From NCBI GenBank assembly GCA_963835705.1, contig CAWIGR010000004.1, positions 1 through 64,000 of the forward strand: a stretch of DNA of 64,000 nucleotides, written 5' to 3'. Under the pieces are notes generated by a model, which did no database searches, was not told the origin of the DNA, and saw nothing but the letters and a program-made list of their open reading frames with translations. This stretch comes from JACVRW01 sp963835705 (GTDB taxonomy: Bacteria > Actinomycetota > Thermoleophilia > Solirubrobacterales > Thermoleophilaceae). The position numbers were made by a program, and so were the translations under genes. Shown piece after piece: positions 15,976-24,855 of the stretch. The stretch's first letter is position 1; each line of letters begins with the position of its first letter.

Positions 15976-16019
15976 ATGGGCCGGGGTGGGTTCGAACCAC
16001 CGACCGACGGATTATGAGT
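15976..16019. repeat. Right attachment-site repeat within tRNA-Met
   Basis: It matches 9449-9492 at 43 of 44 positions and covers the tRNA from the discriminator base to the anticodon loop. The single difference is in the anticodon, so the functional CAT is kept on this side. Confidence 0.85.
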
Positions 16020-16049
16020 CCGCTGCTCTGACCGCTGAGCTACCGGCCC
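15977..16049 (-). tRNA. tRNA-Met (CAT), elongator type
   Basis: A 73-nt cloverleaf on the minus strand: acceptor GGGCCGG/CCGGCCC, D-arm AGCTCAGCGGTCAGAGC, anticodon loop CTCATAA, T-arm with GTTCGAAC and discriminator A. The body resembles actinobacterial elongator tRNA-Met (CAGCGGACTCATAATCCGTC). CCA is not encoded. It is the integration site of the adjacent island. Confidence 0.92.
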
Positions 16050-16205
16050 TGGAGCGGAATCCCGCGCTTCCGACGGACCGTGATGGTCGACGGATGGTCG
16101 ACGAGATTCCGCGTGGACCCCATCCTAGGGCGTTCCGAACGGCTGCCCGCGCCGGTGCGCGGCGCCCGGTTCGGCGGAGGGCGTCACACTCGGGGCGATC
16201 ACTCG

Positions 16206-17018
16206 ATGACCGTGACTCCCGAAGGCCAAGAGGACCGCCGCGAGAAGCCGCGCCGGACCAAGCGGCTCGCCGCGGCGCTCCGCAGGCTGGACTCCCGCCC
16301 GGGTCTCATCAAGGCGGCGGAGTCGATGCGCGGCCTTCTGCCGGGCGATCGCCACTACGGGGATCCCCTCTCCGTCGCCGGCAGCGAGCCGATGCAGCTG
16401 ATCGGGCAGCGGCTCGCCGCGCTGACGGCGGAGCGCCCGAGCGCGCTCCGAGAGGTCGGAATGAGCGCACTCCAGGTCTGGCAGGCGCTCTCAGAGGCTC
16501 AGGGCCGCGGCCAAGGTGACCACGAGCTGACGATCCTGTTCACCGACCTCGTGGACTTCTCGAGCTGGGCCCTGGAGGCAGGCGACGCCAAGGCGATCGA
16601 CCTGCTTCGAGCCGTGGGCCGGGCGCTCGACCCGCCGATCGAGGAGCACGGCGGCCGGATCGTCAAGCGCCTCGGAGACGGGCTGATGGCCGTGTTCGAG
16701 GATCCCCAGGACGCCGTGGAGGCCGCGCTCGACGGCTGCCAGGCGCTCGAGCGGGTGGAGGTTGACGGCTACTGCCCACGGCTCCGGGCGGGCGTGCACG
16801 TCGGCAAGCCCCGCAAGCTCGGGGGCGACTACTTCGGCGTGGATGTGAACGTGACGGCCCGTGTGGTGTCGGCCGCCGGTCCCCACGAGGTGCTCGTCTC
16901 GGATGCCGTCCACCAGCGCCTCGAGCGCGGTGAGCTGACAACCAGACGCCGCTGGCGCTTCAAGGCCAAGGGGACTCCCGAGAACCTAAGGGTCTACACC
17001 GTCAAGGCGGCGAGCTGA
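16206..17018 (+). CDS. Class III adenylate/guanylate cyclase
   Basis: This 270-residue cytosolic cyclase makes cAMP or cGMP. An N-terminal helical region (about 1-110) precedes the catalytic domain. LTILFTDLVDFSSW holds the first metal Asp, HGGRIVKRLGDGLMAVFED the second, and FGVDVNVTARVVSAAG the transition-state Asn/Arg. Substrate choice is not certain from sequence. The ATG at 16206 is used; the frame is open further upstream, but that stretch reads poorly. The SD is weak. It is the only cyclase in the window and a plausible partner for the CRP-type site at 51466. Confidence 0.85.
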   Translation: MTVTPEGQEDRREKPRRTKRLAAALRRLDSRPGLIKAAESMRGLLPGDRHYGDPLSVAGSEPMQLIGQRLAALTAERPSALREVGMSALQVWQALSEAQGRGQGDHELTILFTDLVDFSSWALEAGDAKAIDLLRAVGRALDPPIEEHGGRIVKRLGDGLMAVFEDPQDAVEAALDGCQALERVEVDGYCPRLRAGVHVGKPRKLGGDYFGVDVNVTARVVSAAGPHEVLVSDAVHQRLERGELTTRRRWRFKAKGTPENLRVYTVKAAS

Positions 17019-17031
17019 GTCCACTCCTCGC

Positions 17032-18013
17032 CTACCCCACCGCCTTCTTCACGGCCGCCTCGAGCTCCTCGGCGCTGAACGCGCCCTCCAGGCGGGCGGC
17101 CACGCGGCCCTTTGCGTCGAACGTGAAGGTCCACGGCTCGGTCGGAAGGCGGAAGGCCGTGAGCTGCGGCCGGTAGCCCTTCTGGATCTCGTTCTCGTTG
17201 TAGACCTCCATGTGGATGAACTCGGCCTCGTCCTGGTAGTCGGACTTGACCTGCTCGACCACGTCCACCACCGGCCCGCACACGCGGCTCTGGCAGAGCC
17301 GCGGCGTGGCGAACGTGAGCACCACCGGCTCCTTGCCCAGCACGTCGGCGAAGTCCGACTCGTGCATCGTCGAGGGCGGCACGCGAGTGTCGATCTGCTC
17401 CAGGTCGCCGCCGACGTCGGCCTCGGTAGGGGTGTGGATCTTGGGCGGGCGCTGGCCTTCCGCGGGCACGAAGTCCTTCTGCCTTCACCGTGATGACGGG
17501 ACGCGCCGACGCCGCCGCCACCAGCCGGCCGTCGAGCCGCGCCATCCCCAGCACCTCGTACTTGCCGGGCCGGTTCAGCGGCAGCTCGGTCACGTACAGC
17601 GTCTTCGCCGCGTCGGTGTCGGCGGCCGACGACTGGCTGCGGAACTGGGTGTCCACCTCGAGCGACTCGTACCGCGCCACGAACGGCCCCTGCGCGGGCC
17701 CGCCGCCCGCGCGCCCGATGTACACGGCCGCCGCGGCGTCGGGGATCTGGGCGCGCGCGGCGGTGAAGAGCCCGAAGGCGTAGCGGTTCGTGCCGGCAAC
17801 GAAGTGGTCCAGCGACGGGGCCAGCACGGGCCCGCCGTCCGGCAGCTCGTTGTAGAGCTCGAGCAGCGTCTTGCCCTCCGCGCTCGGGAACTGGTCCGGC
17901 TGCGCCTGGGGCGGCGGGCTGTCGGCCTGCTCCTCGCCGTCGTCGCCGCCGCAGCCGGACACCACGAGCGCACATGCGAGGAGACCGGCGGCGATCAGTC
18001 GTCGGCTGGTCAC
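17032..18013 (-). CDS. Lipoprotein with thioredoxin-like domain, one frame break
   Basis: This is an exported lipoprotein of about 327 residues. The signal sequence ends in a lipobox (ACALVVSGC), followed by a Gly/Asp/Pro/Gln-rich linker. An N-terminal domain (about 45-180) ends with KYEVLGMARLDGRLVAAASA. After one extra base near 17478 the frame continues DFVPAEGQRPPKIHTPTEAD into a thioredoxin-like fold: PVVLTFATPRLCQSRVCGPV, where C-x4-C replaces CxxC, FIHMEVYNENE, and PTEPWTFTFDAKGRVAARLEG. It may act in thiol redox or metal handling outside the membrane; function inferred. Confidence 0.72.
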
Positions 18014-18089
18014 CGGCCGTAGAAGGCTAGGGAATGGGTGAACCGGCCGATCCGATCCTTAACCCACGGTTCAAATAGGCTTGCGCGCG

Positions 18090-18815
18090 TTGACCGAGCG
18101 CGCCGCACTGATCACCGGGGGCTCGAGCGGCATCGGGCTGGCGATCGCCCGTGCCCTGGGGCAGGACGGCTACGGCGTCACGCTGTCCGCCCGCCGCCCC
18201 GAGAAGCTCGAGGCCGCGGCGCAGGCGCTTCGCGACGAGGGGCTCGAGGTGGAGGCCGTGGCGGCCAACATGGCGGCCGAGGACGAGATCAAGAAGGTGG
18301 CGGAGGCCCACCGCGAGCGCTTCGGCCGCCTCGACGTCCTCATCAACAACGCCGGGATCGGCATCGGCAGCGCCGTGGCGGACACGGAGACGAAGAAGCT
18401 CGACCTGCAGCTGAACGTCAACCTGCGCGGCGTCTACCTGATGGCGCGCGAGTGCATCCCCATGCTCAAGGAGGCCGGCGCCGAGCACGGCAAGGCGCTG
18501 ATCGCCAACACCGCCTCCTATGCCGGCAAGCACGGGCAGGGCTGGCTGTCGGCCTACTCGGCGACCAAGTTCGGCGTGGTCGGCCTGTCGCAAGCCCTCC
18601 ACAAGGAGCTGTCGGGCGACGGCGTGCAGGTGACCGCGCTGTGCCCGGGCTTCGTGGCCACGGACATGACCGACTGGATCGAGGGTCAGGTGCCGAAGGA
18701 CGAGATGATCCAGGCGGAGGACATCGCCGAGGCGATCCGCTTCGTCCTACGAACCTCTCCCCACTGCATCGTTCCGGAGATCCAGTTCGTCCGGCCGGGC
18801 GACAGCGAGCTCTGA
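18090..18815 (+). CDS. Short-chain dehydrogenase/reductase (SDR)
   Basis: This classical SDR has 241 residues. The NAD(P)-binding TGGSSGIG is followed by ARRPEKLE (the Arg suggests NADPH), the structural NNAGIGIG, a catalytic Ser in NTASYAGKHG and YSATK, then LCPGFVATDMTDW. The substrate is unknown. A TAGGCT -10 box at 18076-18081 ends 8 nt before the TTG at 18090, so the start MTERAALITGG by a leaderless transcript is chosen over TTG at 18081. The 3' end overlaps the convergent gene at 18747. Confidence 0.82.
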   Translation: MTERAALITGGSSGIGLAIARALGQDGYGVTLSARRPEKLEAAAQALRDEGLEVEAVAANMAAEDEIKKVAEAHRERFGRLDVLINNAGIGIGSAVADTETKKLDLQLNVNLRGVYLMARECIPMLKEAGAEHGKALIANTASYAGKHGQGWLSAYSATKFGVVGLSQALHKELSGDGVQVTALCPGFVATDMTDWIEGQVPKDEMIQAEDIAEAIRFVLRTSPHCIVPEIQFVRPGDSEL

Positions 18816-19262
18816 CACCGCTCTCTCGTACTCGTCGAGCCGCCGGAACGGGCGCAGCCACGCCCAGCCGGGCTGGTGGCGGAGCTCGCGGCCGCGGTGG
18901 CGCTCACCGGTCGGGCGCCGCTCGCGCCGTGGCCGCTCGACGGCGCTGAGATCCGGCGTCTCGTCGAGCACGATGCTCGCCTCGAGCATCGTCCGCAGCG
19001 TGGTGACCTCGCGATCCGTGGCCGGCCGTGGGCGCCCGCGCGCGCGGGTGTAGCGGTCCCAGGCGCGGGCGAAGCTCGCCAGGCTCGTGCGCCCGCCGTT
19101 TCGGTGGGCGGCGAGCATCGGGCACACCCCGCCCTGGCGATCGGTGTAGGCCCCCACGATGATGCGGTTGGCGTCGATGCCGTCGAGCATCGCCTGTCGC
19201 GTCCGAAGGGGCAGGCAGTCGACCGCGGTGCGGAGCTCTCTGGCTGGGCGACGGCGTCTCAT
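18747..19262 (-). CDS. Conserved hypothetical protein
   Basis: This 171-residue protein is of unknown function. The front half is ordered: MRRRRPARELRTAVDCL, then TRQAMLDGIDANRIIVGAYT, GGVCPMLAAHRNGGRTS and FARAWDRYTRAR. After a charged region there is PGWAWLRPFRRLDEYERA, a segment I believe recurs in Solirubrobacterales proteins. No catalytic motif is recognised. The last 23 codons overlap the 3' end of the SDR gene on the other strand, so the true end may be a little earlier. The ATG at 19262 is used. Confidence 0.6.
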   Translation of the reverse strand: MRRRRPARELRTAVDCLPLRTRQAMLDGIDANRIIVGAYTDRQGGVCPMLAAHRNGGRTSLASFARAWDRYTRARGRPRPATDREVTTLRTMLEASIVLDETPDLSAVERPRRERRPTGERHRGRELRHQPGWAWLRPFRRLDEYERAVSELAVARPDELDLRNDAVGRGS

Positions 19263-19323
19263 CGGAGGTGCCCGTAGGATGCGCCACCCGCTCGGCTCGC
19301 GCAACCGGAGAAAGGAGTGATGC

Positions 19324-20436
19324 ATGCGGCTGGGGGTGAACCTCGGCTACTGGGGCCTCGGCCTGACCGCGGCCGACCAGCTCGCGCTCGCCCTCGAGGC
19401 GGAGGCCGCCGGCTACGACTCGCTCTGGACCGCGGAGGCCTACGGCTCGGACGCCGCTACCCCGCTGGCCTGGTTCGCGGCCCAGACCGAGCGCATCAAG
19501 CTCGGCGCCGCCATCCTCCAGATGCCGGGCCGCTCCCCCGCCATGACCGCCATGACCGCGGTCACGCTCGACCACCTCTCGAACGGGCGCTTCCTGCTCG
19601 GGATCGGCACCTCGGGCCCGCAGGTGGCCGAGGGCTGGCACGGCCAGCGGTTCGGCAAGCAGCTGGCGCGCACGCGCGAGTACGTCGAGATCGTGCGCAA
19701 GGCGCTGGCGCGCGAGCGGCTCGTCTACGAGGGCGAGGCCTACACGCTGCCGCTCCCGGACGGGCCCGGCAAGGCCCTCAAGCTGATGCTCGCCCCGGTG
19801 CAGGAGCGGATGCCGATCTACATCGCGGCGATCGGCCCGAGGAACACCAAGCTCGTGGGCGAGATCGCCGACGGCTGGCTGCCCGTGTTCTTCTCGCCCG
19901 AGCACGTGGAGGGCTCGCGCGCGCTGCTCGAGGAGGGCGCCGCCCGCTCCGGCCGCTCGCTGGACGGCTTCGACATCGCGCCGACCGTGCAGGTCTCGAT
20001 CGACGACGACCTGGACCGCGCCCGCGATTCCATGCGGCCCTTCGTGGCTCTCTACGTGGGCGGCATGGGATCGCGCGAGAAGAACTTCTACAACCGGCTC
20101 GTGCAGCGCTACGGGTTCGAGGACGCGGCGCGCGAGATCCAGGACCTCTACCTCGACGGCAAGAAGGACGAGGCGGCGGCCGCGATCCCGGCGGAGCTGA
20201 TCGACCTCGTGTCGCTGGCCGGGCCGCGCGAGAGGGTGAGAGAGCGGCTCGAGGTCTACCGCGAGGCGGGCGTGGGCACGCTGATCGTGTCGCCGATGGA
20301 GTTCGACCCCGAGCGGCGCAAGCAGACGATCCGCGATCTCGCGGAGATGCTTTCTGAGCGCCGCCCGGCGGCGGATCCTGCTTGCCGCGTTCGGCGACCC
20401 CGGGCATGCCTTCCCCGCGATCGCGCTCGGCCGTGA
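19324..20436 (+). CDS. LLM-class (probably F420-dependent) oxidoreductase
   Basis: This is a luciferase-like TIM-barrel oxidoreductase of about 345 residues plus a doubtful tail. Landmarks are MRLGVNLGYWGLGLTAADQL, SLWTAEAYGSDAATPLAW, RIKLGAAILQMPGRSPAMTA, GRFLLGIGTSGPQVAEGWHG and MPIYIAAIGPRNTKLVGEIA, matching the F420-dependent group. An SD (AAAGGAG) stands before the ATG. The frame runs through 20436 and overlaps the glycosyltransferase by 80 bases. The natural end is probably near IRDLAEML (about 20350), and a one-base error there may explain the tail. Confidence 0.82.
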   Translation: MRLGVNLGYWGLGLTAADQLALALEAEAAGYDSLWTAEAYGSDAATPLAWFAAQTERIKLGAAILQMPGRSPAMTAMTAVTLDHLSNGRFLLGIGTSGPQVAEGWHGQRFGKQLARTREYVEIVRKALARERLVYEGEAYTLPLPDGPGKALKLMLAPVQERMPIYIAAIGPRNTKLVGEIADGWLPVFFSPEHVEGSRALLEEGAARSGRSLDGFDIAPTVQVSIDDDLDRARDSMRPFVALYVGGMGSREKNFYNRLVQRYGFEDAAREIQDLYLDGKKDEAAAAIPAELIDLVSLAGPRERVRERLEVYREAGVGTLIVSPMEFDPERRKQTIRDLAEMLSERRPAADPACRVRRPRACLPRDRARP

Positions 20437-21553
20437 GCTGGCCGCGCGCGGGCACGAGGTCACGCTGGAGACGTGGTCGCGCTGGCGCGAGCACGTCGAG
20501 CGCGAGGGGATGCGCTTCGCGGCCGCGCCCGAGTACCAGGTCTTCCCCACGCGCGAGCGCCCCTTGAAGCCGTACGCCGCGGCGGTGCGCGCCTCGGCGG
20601 AGACCGCGCGCGTGATCCGCGAGGTGGACCCGGAGATCGTGGTGGCCGACATCCTCACGGTGGCCGCCGCGCTCGCCGCCGAGCTCGAGGAGCGGCCCTG
20701 GGCGACGCTCGTGCCGCACGTCATGCCGATGGGCGAGCCGGACTTCCCGGTCTACGCGCTCGGCGGGATCCCTCCGCGCACCCGCGCGGGCGCGCGCCTG
20801 TGGCGGCTCACGCGCCCGCTCCTGATGAAGGGCGAGGAGCAGGGCCGCCGCGAGCTGAACGGTGCGCGCGAGCGCGTGGGGCTGCCGCCGCTCGGGTACG
20901 TGCACGGCGGCATCTCGCGGCTGCTCGCGCTGGTGGCCACGTTCCCGCAGCTCGAGTACCCGCGCAGGTCGGCGGAGCCCTGGCTGCGGGTGACCGGGCC
21001 GCTCCTGTGGGAGCAGCCCTTCGGCGAGGTCGAGCTCCCGCCGGGCGACGAGCCGCTCGTGCTGGTGGCGCCGAGCACCTCGCAGGACCCGGACGGGCGG
21101 CTGCTGCTGGCCGCGTTGCAGGGGCTGGCCGATGAGCCGGTGCGGGTGCTGGCCACGACGAACCGGCGCGCGCCCGCGCGTTCGGCGGCCGTGCCGGCGA
21201 ACGCGCGGCTCGTCGACTGGGTCTCGTACGCCCGCACGATGCCGCGCTGCGACGCCGTGATCTGCCACGCGGGCCACGGCACGGTGGCCCGCGCGCTCGC
21301 CTGCGGCGTGCCGGTGGTGGCCTGCCCGCACGCGGGCGACATGGCCGAGAACGCCGCCCGCGTGCGCTGGGCGGGCGCCGGGGTGTCGCTGCCGCGGCGG
21401 TTCCAGACGCCGCGCGGCGTCCGGCTGGCCCTTCGGCGGCTCATGGCCGACGCCGCCTACTCTCGCCGCGCCGCGGAGCTGCGCGACTGGGCTGTGCGCC
21501 ACGACGGCGCCGCGCTCGCCGCGGACGAGCTCGAGCGCGTTATGCGGCGGTGA
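20354..21553 (+). CDS. UGT/MGT-like glycosyltransferase (GT1 family)
   Basis: This is a GT-B glycosyltransferase of about 399 residues. The N-terminal Rossmann motif RILLAAFGDPGHAFPAIALG appears only if translation starts near 20354 (codon CTG); an ATG at 20510 would delete it. The C-terminal nucleotide-sugar motif reads WVSYARTMPRCDAVICHAG, then HGTVARALACGVPVVACP and DMAENAARVRWAGAG, as in UDP-sugar-dependent UGTs acting on lipids or natural products. Because CTG starts are rare, an original GTGA overlap with the upstream gene changed by a sequence error is likely. Acceptor unknown. Confidence 0.8.
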   Translation: MSAARRRILLAAFGDPGHAFPAIALGRELAARGHEVTLETWSRWREHVEREGMRFAAAPEYQVFPTRERPLKPYAAAVRASAETARVIREVDPEIVVADILTVAAALAAELEERPWATLVPHVMPMGEPDFPVYALGGIPPRTRAGARLWRLTRPLLMKGEEQGRRELNGARERVGLPPLGYVHGGISRLLALVATFPQLEYPRRSAEPWLRVTGPLLWEQPFGEVELPPGDEPLVLVAPSTSQDPDGRLLLAALQGLADEPVRVLATTNRRAPARSAAVPANARLVDWVSYARTMPRCDAVICHAGHGTVARALACGVPVVACPHAGDMAENAARVRWAGAGVSLPRRFQTPRGVRLALRRLMADAAYSRRAAELRDWAVRHDGAALAADELERVMRR

Positions 21554-21565
21554 CGCCGCCCTGCG

Positions 21566-21571
21566 TACCGT
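21566..21571 (+). promoter_or_regulatory. -10 box TACCGT of a leaderless promoter (HtrA-like protease)
   Basis: TACCGT ends 7 nt before the GTG at 21579 with no SD between, the same geometry as other leaderless starts here. Confidence 0.5.
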
Positions 21572-21578
21572 CGCGGGG

Positions 21579-22752
21579 GTGAGTCGCCCGCCCAGCCTCT
21601 GGATCGACCGTGAGGACGGACGCGATCCCGACGCCGGCCCGTTCTCCTCGGCCCGGTGGCGCCGCCAGGCGCGCGAGGCCGAGGAGCGCCGGCACGTGCC
21701 GTCGGAGCCCGAGCCGCCCGAGGAGCCGGCGCCGGGAGGCCGCCGGCGGTGGCTCCTCCCCGCACTGGCCATCGCGCTCGCCGTGGTGGCGGTCGCGCTG
21801 TCGGCCCTGGCGCTCCTCGACGACGGCCCCGACGAGGCCGACCTGCTCGCCACCGACGGGGGCCGCCTCGCGCCCACGCAGGTGGGTCGGGTCTACGACG
21901 CCGCCGCGCCCGGGGTCGTCTCGGTGCAGGCCGGCCCCGCCTCCGGCACCGGCTTCGTCGTGAACCGCGACGGCACGCTGATCACGAACGCCCACGTGGT
22001 CGCCGGCGCGGAGACCGCCCAGGTGAGCTTCGGCGACAGCGGCCGGATGATCGACGCCGAGGTGCTCGGCACGGACGTCTCGTCCGACATCGCGGTGCTC
22101 CGGGTGGACCCGGGCAGCGTGGACCGCCTGCGGCCGCTCACGCTCGCCAACTCCGACCGCGTCCGGGTGGGCGACGCGGTGGTGGCCGTGGGCAACCCCT
22201 TCGGGCTCGACCGCACCGCCACCGCGGGCATCGTGTCGGCCGTAGGGCGCGAGATCCGCGCCCCCGACGGCTTCCAGATCGACCACGTGATCCAGACCGA
22301 CGCCCCGATCAACCCCGGCAACTCCGGCGGCCCGCTGCTCGACGCGCGCGGGCGCGTGATCGGCGTGAACACCCAGATCGCGACGGGCGGCACCAGCAGC
22401 GGCAACGTGGGGATCGGCTTCGCGGTGCCGTCCAACACCGTTCGCCAGGTGCTCCCGGCGCTCGTGCGCGGGGAGCGGATCGAGCGGCCCTTCCTCGGGG
22501 TCACGAGCTCCCCCCATCCGCTGGGAGGGGCGGAGGTCCAGGGCGTCACGCCGGGCGGCCCGGCGGCGAGCGCCGGCGTGCAGGCGGGCGACGTGATCAG
22601 TGGAAGTGGACGGCCGCCCCGTGCACGACCCGGACGACCTCTCGGAGATCGTGTCCGGGCTCGAGCCGGGCGACGACGTGGAGGTCGAGGTCAGGCGCGA
22701 CGGCGAGCGGGAGACGTTCGAGGCCGAGCTCGGCGAGCGCCCGGGGCCGTGA
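21579..22752 (+). CDS. Membrane-anchored HtrA/DegP-like serine protease with PDZ domain, one frame break
   Basis: This envelope protease has about 391 residues. A proline/acid-rich cytosolic N terminus leads to one transmembrane helix (WLLPALAIALAVVAVALSAL), then an extracytoplasmic trypsin-like domain with the triad His in LITNAHVVAGAE, Asp in SSDIAVLRVD and Ser in PINPGNSGGPLLD. A PDZ domain follows (PFLGVTSS, GPAASAGVQAGDVI). One extra base near 22598 breaks the frame; correct reading continues VDGRPVHDPDDLSEIVSGLE and ends GERPGP. It probably degrades or monitors misfolded envelope proteins. The GTG start is leaderless-type. Confidence 0.87.
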
Positions 22753-22768
22753 GCCCCAGTTCGGGACG

Positions 22769-23728
22769 ATGACCTTCCAGTCGCCGATCTACCTGCTCGC
22801 CCTGCTGGCGGTGCCGGCCAGCGTGGCGATCTACATGTTCGCCGACCGCCGGCGGCGCGCCGCCGCGGGGCGCTTTGCCTCCCCCCTGCTGATGCCGTCC
22901 GTGGCGCCGTCCGGGCCCGGCTTCCGGCGCCACCTGCCGCTCCTGCTCTACGTCGTGGCGCTCGCGGCGGTGGCGTTCGCCATGGCCCGGCCCGAGGCCA
23001 CCGTGGCCGTGGCGGAGGAGCGTGCGGCGGTGGTGCTGACCACCGACGTGTCGGGGTCGATGGAGGCACGCGACGTGCGCCCGTCGCGCATGACGGCGGT
23101 GCGCCGCGCCGCGCTCGACTTCCTGGAGGAGGCGCCGGACGAGCTTCGCATCGGCGCGGTGGCGTTCAACCACGCCGTGCGGCGGATCGAGCCACCGCGG
23201 GCCGACCGCGAGGGCACCCGCGCCCTGATCCGGGAGCTCCGGCCGAGCGGCGGCACCGCCACCGGCGAGGGCCTGGCGGCGGCGGTGGGGCTGATCAGCC
23301 GCCCCGGCTCGCGCGACCGCAAGCGCCCGCCCGCGGCCGTGATCCTGCTCTCCGACGGCGCCTCCACCCACGGCCGCGACCCGGTGGACGTGGCCCGCCA
23401 GGCCGCGCGCCTGCGCGTCCCGATCTACACCGTGGCGTTCGGCACCGACGGCGGCACGATCGAGGTCGAGGGCCGCAACGGCAACACCTTCACGCGCTCC
23501 GTGCCGCCCGACCGCGAGGCGATGCGGCGCGTGGCGACCATCAGCGGCGCGCGCACCTTCAACGCGAACGCCGGCGCCGAGCTGGCGACCGTGTACGAGC
23601 GGCTCGGCTCACAGGTGGCCACCCGCGAGGAGCGCCGCGAGGTGACGGCGGCCTTCGTGGGCGGCGCGGCGGCGTTCCTGCTGCTCGGCGGAGCGCTGTC
23701 GCTGCGCTGGTTCGGCCGGCTGCCCTAG
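22769..23728 (+). CDS. VWA-domain membrane protein (BatA-like)
   Basis: This 319-residue protein has two N-terminal transmembrane segments (SPIYLLALLAVPASVAIYMF and LPLLLYVVALAAVAFAMARP), a VWA domain with MIDAS DVSGSM in VLTTDVSGSMEARDV and LLSDGASTHGRDPVDVA, and one C-terminal transmembrane segment. It is a close paralogue of the protein at 29745. BatA proteins act with MoxR ATPases and DUF58 proteins in envelope-linked complexes; the MoxR/DUF58 genes here are 5 kb away. It follows the protease by 16 bases and is probably co-transcribed. Confidence 0.85.
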   Translation: MTFQSPIYLLALLAVPASVAIYMFADRRRRAAAGRFASPLLMPSVAPSGPGFRRHLPLLLYVVALAAVAFAMARPEATVAVAEERAAVVLTTDVSGSMEARDVRPSRMTAVRRAALDFLEEAPDELRIGAVAFNHAVRRIEPPRADREGTRALIRELRPSGGTATGEGLAAAVGLISRPGSRDRKRPPAAVILLSDGASTHGRDPVDVARQAARLRVPIYTVAFGTDGGTIEVEGRNGNTFTRSVPPDREAMRRVATISGARTFNANAGAELATVYERLGSQVATREERREVTAAFVGGAAAFLLLGGALSLRWFGRLP

Positions 23729-23816
23729 CGCTGCAGCGCGCGGTGAGGCGGGGTCCGGCGCCGTGCCCGGCTCGAACGCCCTCGAACGGCGAGCAACGAG
23801 GGGGGTTCGGCACGTT

Positions 23817-23835
23817 GCGGCGATATGTTCGCCGC
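23817..23835. promoter_or_regulatory. Inverted repeat GCGGCGA-N5-TCGCCGC, candidate operator
   Basis: A perfect 7-bp inverted repeat 49 bases upstream of the hydroxyproline dehydratase gene. Its centre and right arm hold TATGTT, which could be a -10 element, so a bound regulator would block the promoter. Inference only. Confidence 0.4.
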
Positions 23836-23883
23836 TATGTGTTGGACCCCCCTGGAGAGCGCCTCTGCGCGAGACTTGCCGCC

Positions 23884-24855
23884 ATGGAGATCGCGGCGAC
23901 CGACTACCACACCGCGGGCGAGCCCTTCAGGATCGTCGAGCACGGCGTGCCCGGCATCCCGGGCGCCACCGTCGCCGCCCGCCGCGAGCACGCGGCGCGT
24001 TCGGAGGAGGTGGACCGGGTCCGCCGGCTGCTCTGTCACGAGCCGCGCGGTCACGCGGACATGTACGGCGGCTTCCTCGTGCCGCCGGACGACGGCGACG
24101 CCGATCTCGGGGTGCTGTTCTGGCACAAGGACGGCTACTCGACGGCCTGCGGGCACGGCACGATCGCGCTCGGGGCATGGGCGGTGGACTCCGGGCGCGT
24201 GTCCGCGCCCGCCGACGGCGAGGTGGACGTCACCATCGACGTGCCCTCCGGCCGAGTCGTGGCGAGGGTGCGCCGCCGCGCCGGCGCGGTCGAGAGCGTC
24301 GCGTTCCACAACGTGCCGTCGTTCGTGGTGGCGCGCGGCGTGCAGGCGGGCGACGTGGAGGTGGACGTGGCCTTCGGCGGCGCGATCTACGCCTTCGTGC
24401 CCGCCGGGCGGCTGGGGCTGCGGGTGGTGCCGGACGACCTGACGGAGCTGATCGCCGCGGGACGCCGGGTGAAGCGGGCGCTCGAGGGGAGCGAGGTCGC
24501 GCGTCACCCGCGCGACGATCGCCTGTCGGGCATCTACGGAACCGTTCTCTACGAGGAGCTCGGCCCGCTACACCAGCGCAACGTGGCGATCTTCGCCGAC
24601 GGCGAGGTCGACCGATCTCCCACCGGCTCGGCCACGTCGGCGCGGACGGCGCTGCTGGCCGCCGACGGCGCGCTGCAGGACGGCCAGGCCTGGCGCAACG
24701 ACTCGATCGTCGGCACCACCTTCCACGCCCGCGCGATCGGGGAGGCGCCGGACGGGCTGCTCACGGAGGTCGAGGGCACCGCGTTCCGCACGGGCGAGCA
24801 CCGCTTCCTCCTGGATCCCGCGGACCCGCTGGGCACTGGCTTCGTGCTGCGATGA
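23884..24855 (+). CDS. trans-3-hydroxy-L-proline dehydratase (proline racemase family)
   Basis: This 323-residue member of the proline racemase superfamily has the first catalytic Cys (STACGHGTIALG). The second catalytic position reads DRSPTGSATSA, with Thr where racemases and epimerases have Cys. In this superfamily Cys/Thr marks trans-3-hydroxy-L-proline dehydratase, which gives delta1-pyrroline-2-carboxylate. The next gene, overlapping by ATGA, encodes an ornithine-cyclodeaminase-like protein, the usual partner that reduces this product to L-proline. The ATG at 23884 fits the family N terminus (MEIAATDYHTAGEPFRIV). Confidence 0.85.
   Translation: MEIAATDYHTAGEPFRIVEHGVPGIPGATVAARREHAARSEEVDRVRRLLCHEPRGHADMYGGFLVPPDDGDADLGVLFWHKDGYSTACGHGTIALGAWAVDSGRVSAPADGEVDVTIDVPSGRVVARVRRRAGAVESVAFHNVPSFVVARGVQAGDVEVDVAFGGAIYAFVPAGRLGLRVVPDDLTELIAAGRRVKRALEGSEVARHPRDDRLSGIYGTVLYEELGPLHQRNVAIFADGEVDRSPTGSATSARTALLAADGALQDGQAWRNDSIVGTTFHARAIGEAPDGLLTEVEGTAFRTGEHRFLLDPADPLGTGFVLR

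Larger units (their letters stand above)
9449..16019. mobile_element. Integrated genomic island in tRNA-Met(CAT), 6.6 kb
   Basis: The element is bounded by a 44-bp direct repeat with one mismatch (9449-9492 and 15976-16019). The right copy is the 3' half of the intact tRNA-Met gene (discriminator base through anticodon loop). A tyrosine integrase gene starts 60 bases inside that end. This is the classic arrangement of an element inserted at a tRNA 3' end with the tRNA rebuilt by attP. Cargo includes a copper-storage protein, a DUF899 protein, a haloalkane dehalogenase, a second recombinase and a toxin-antitoxin pair. The integrase is broken, so the element looks fixed. The mechanism is inferred from layout. 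Confidence 0.82.
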
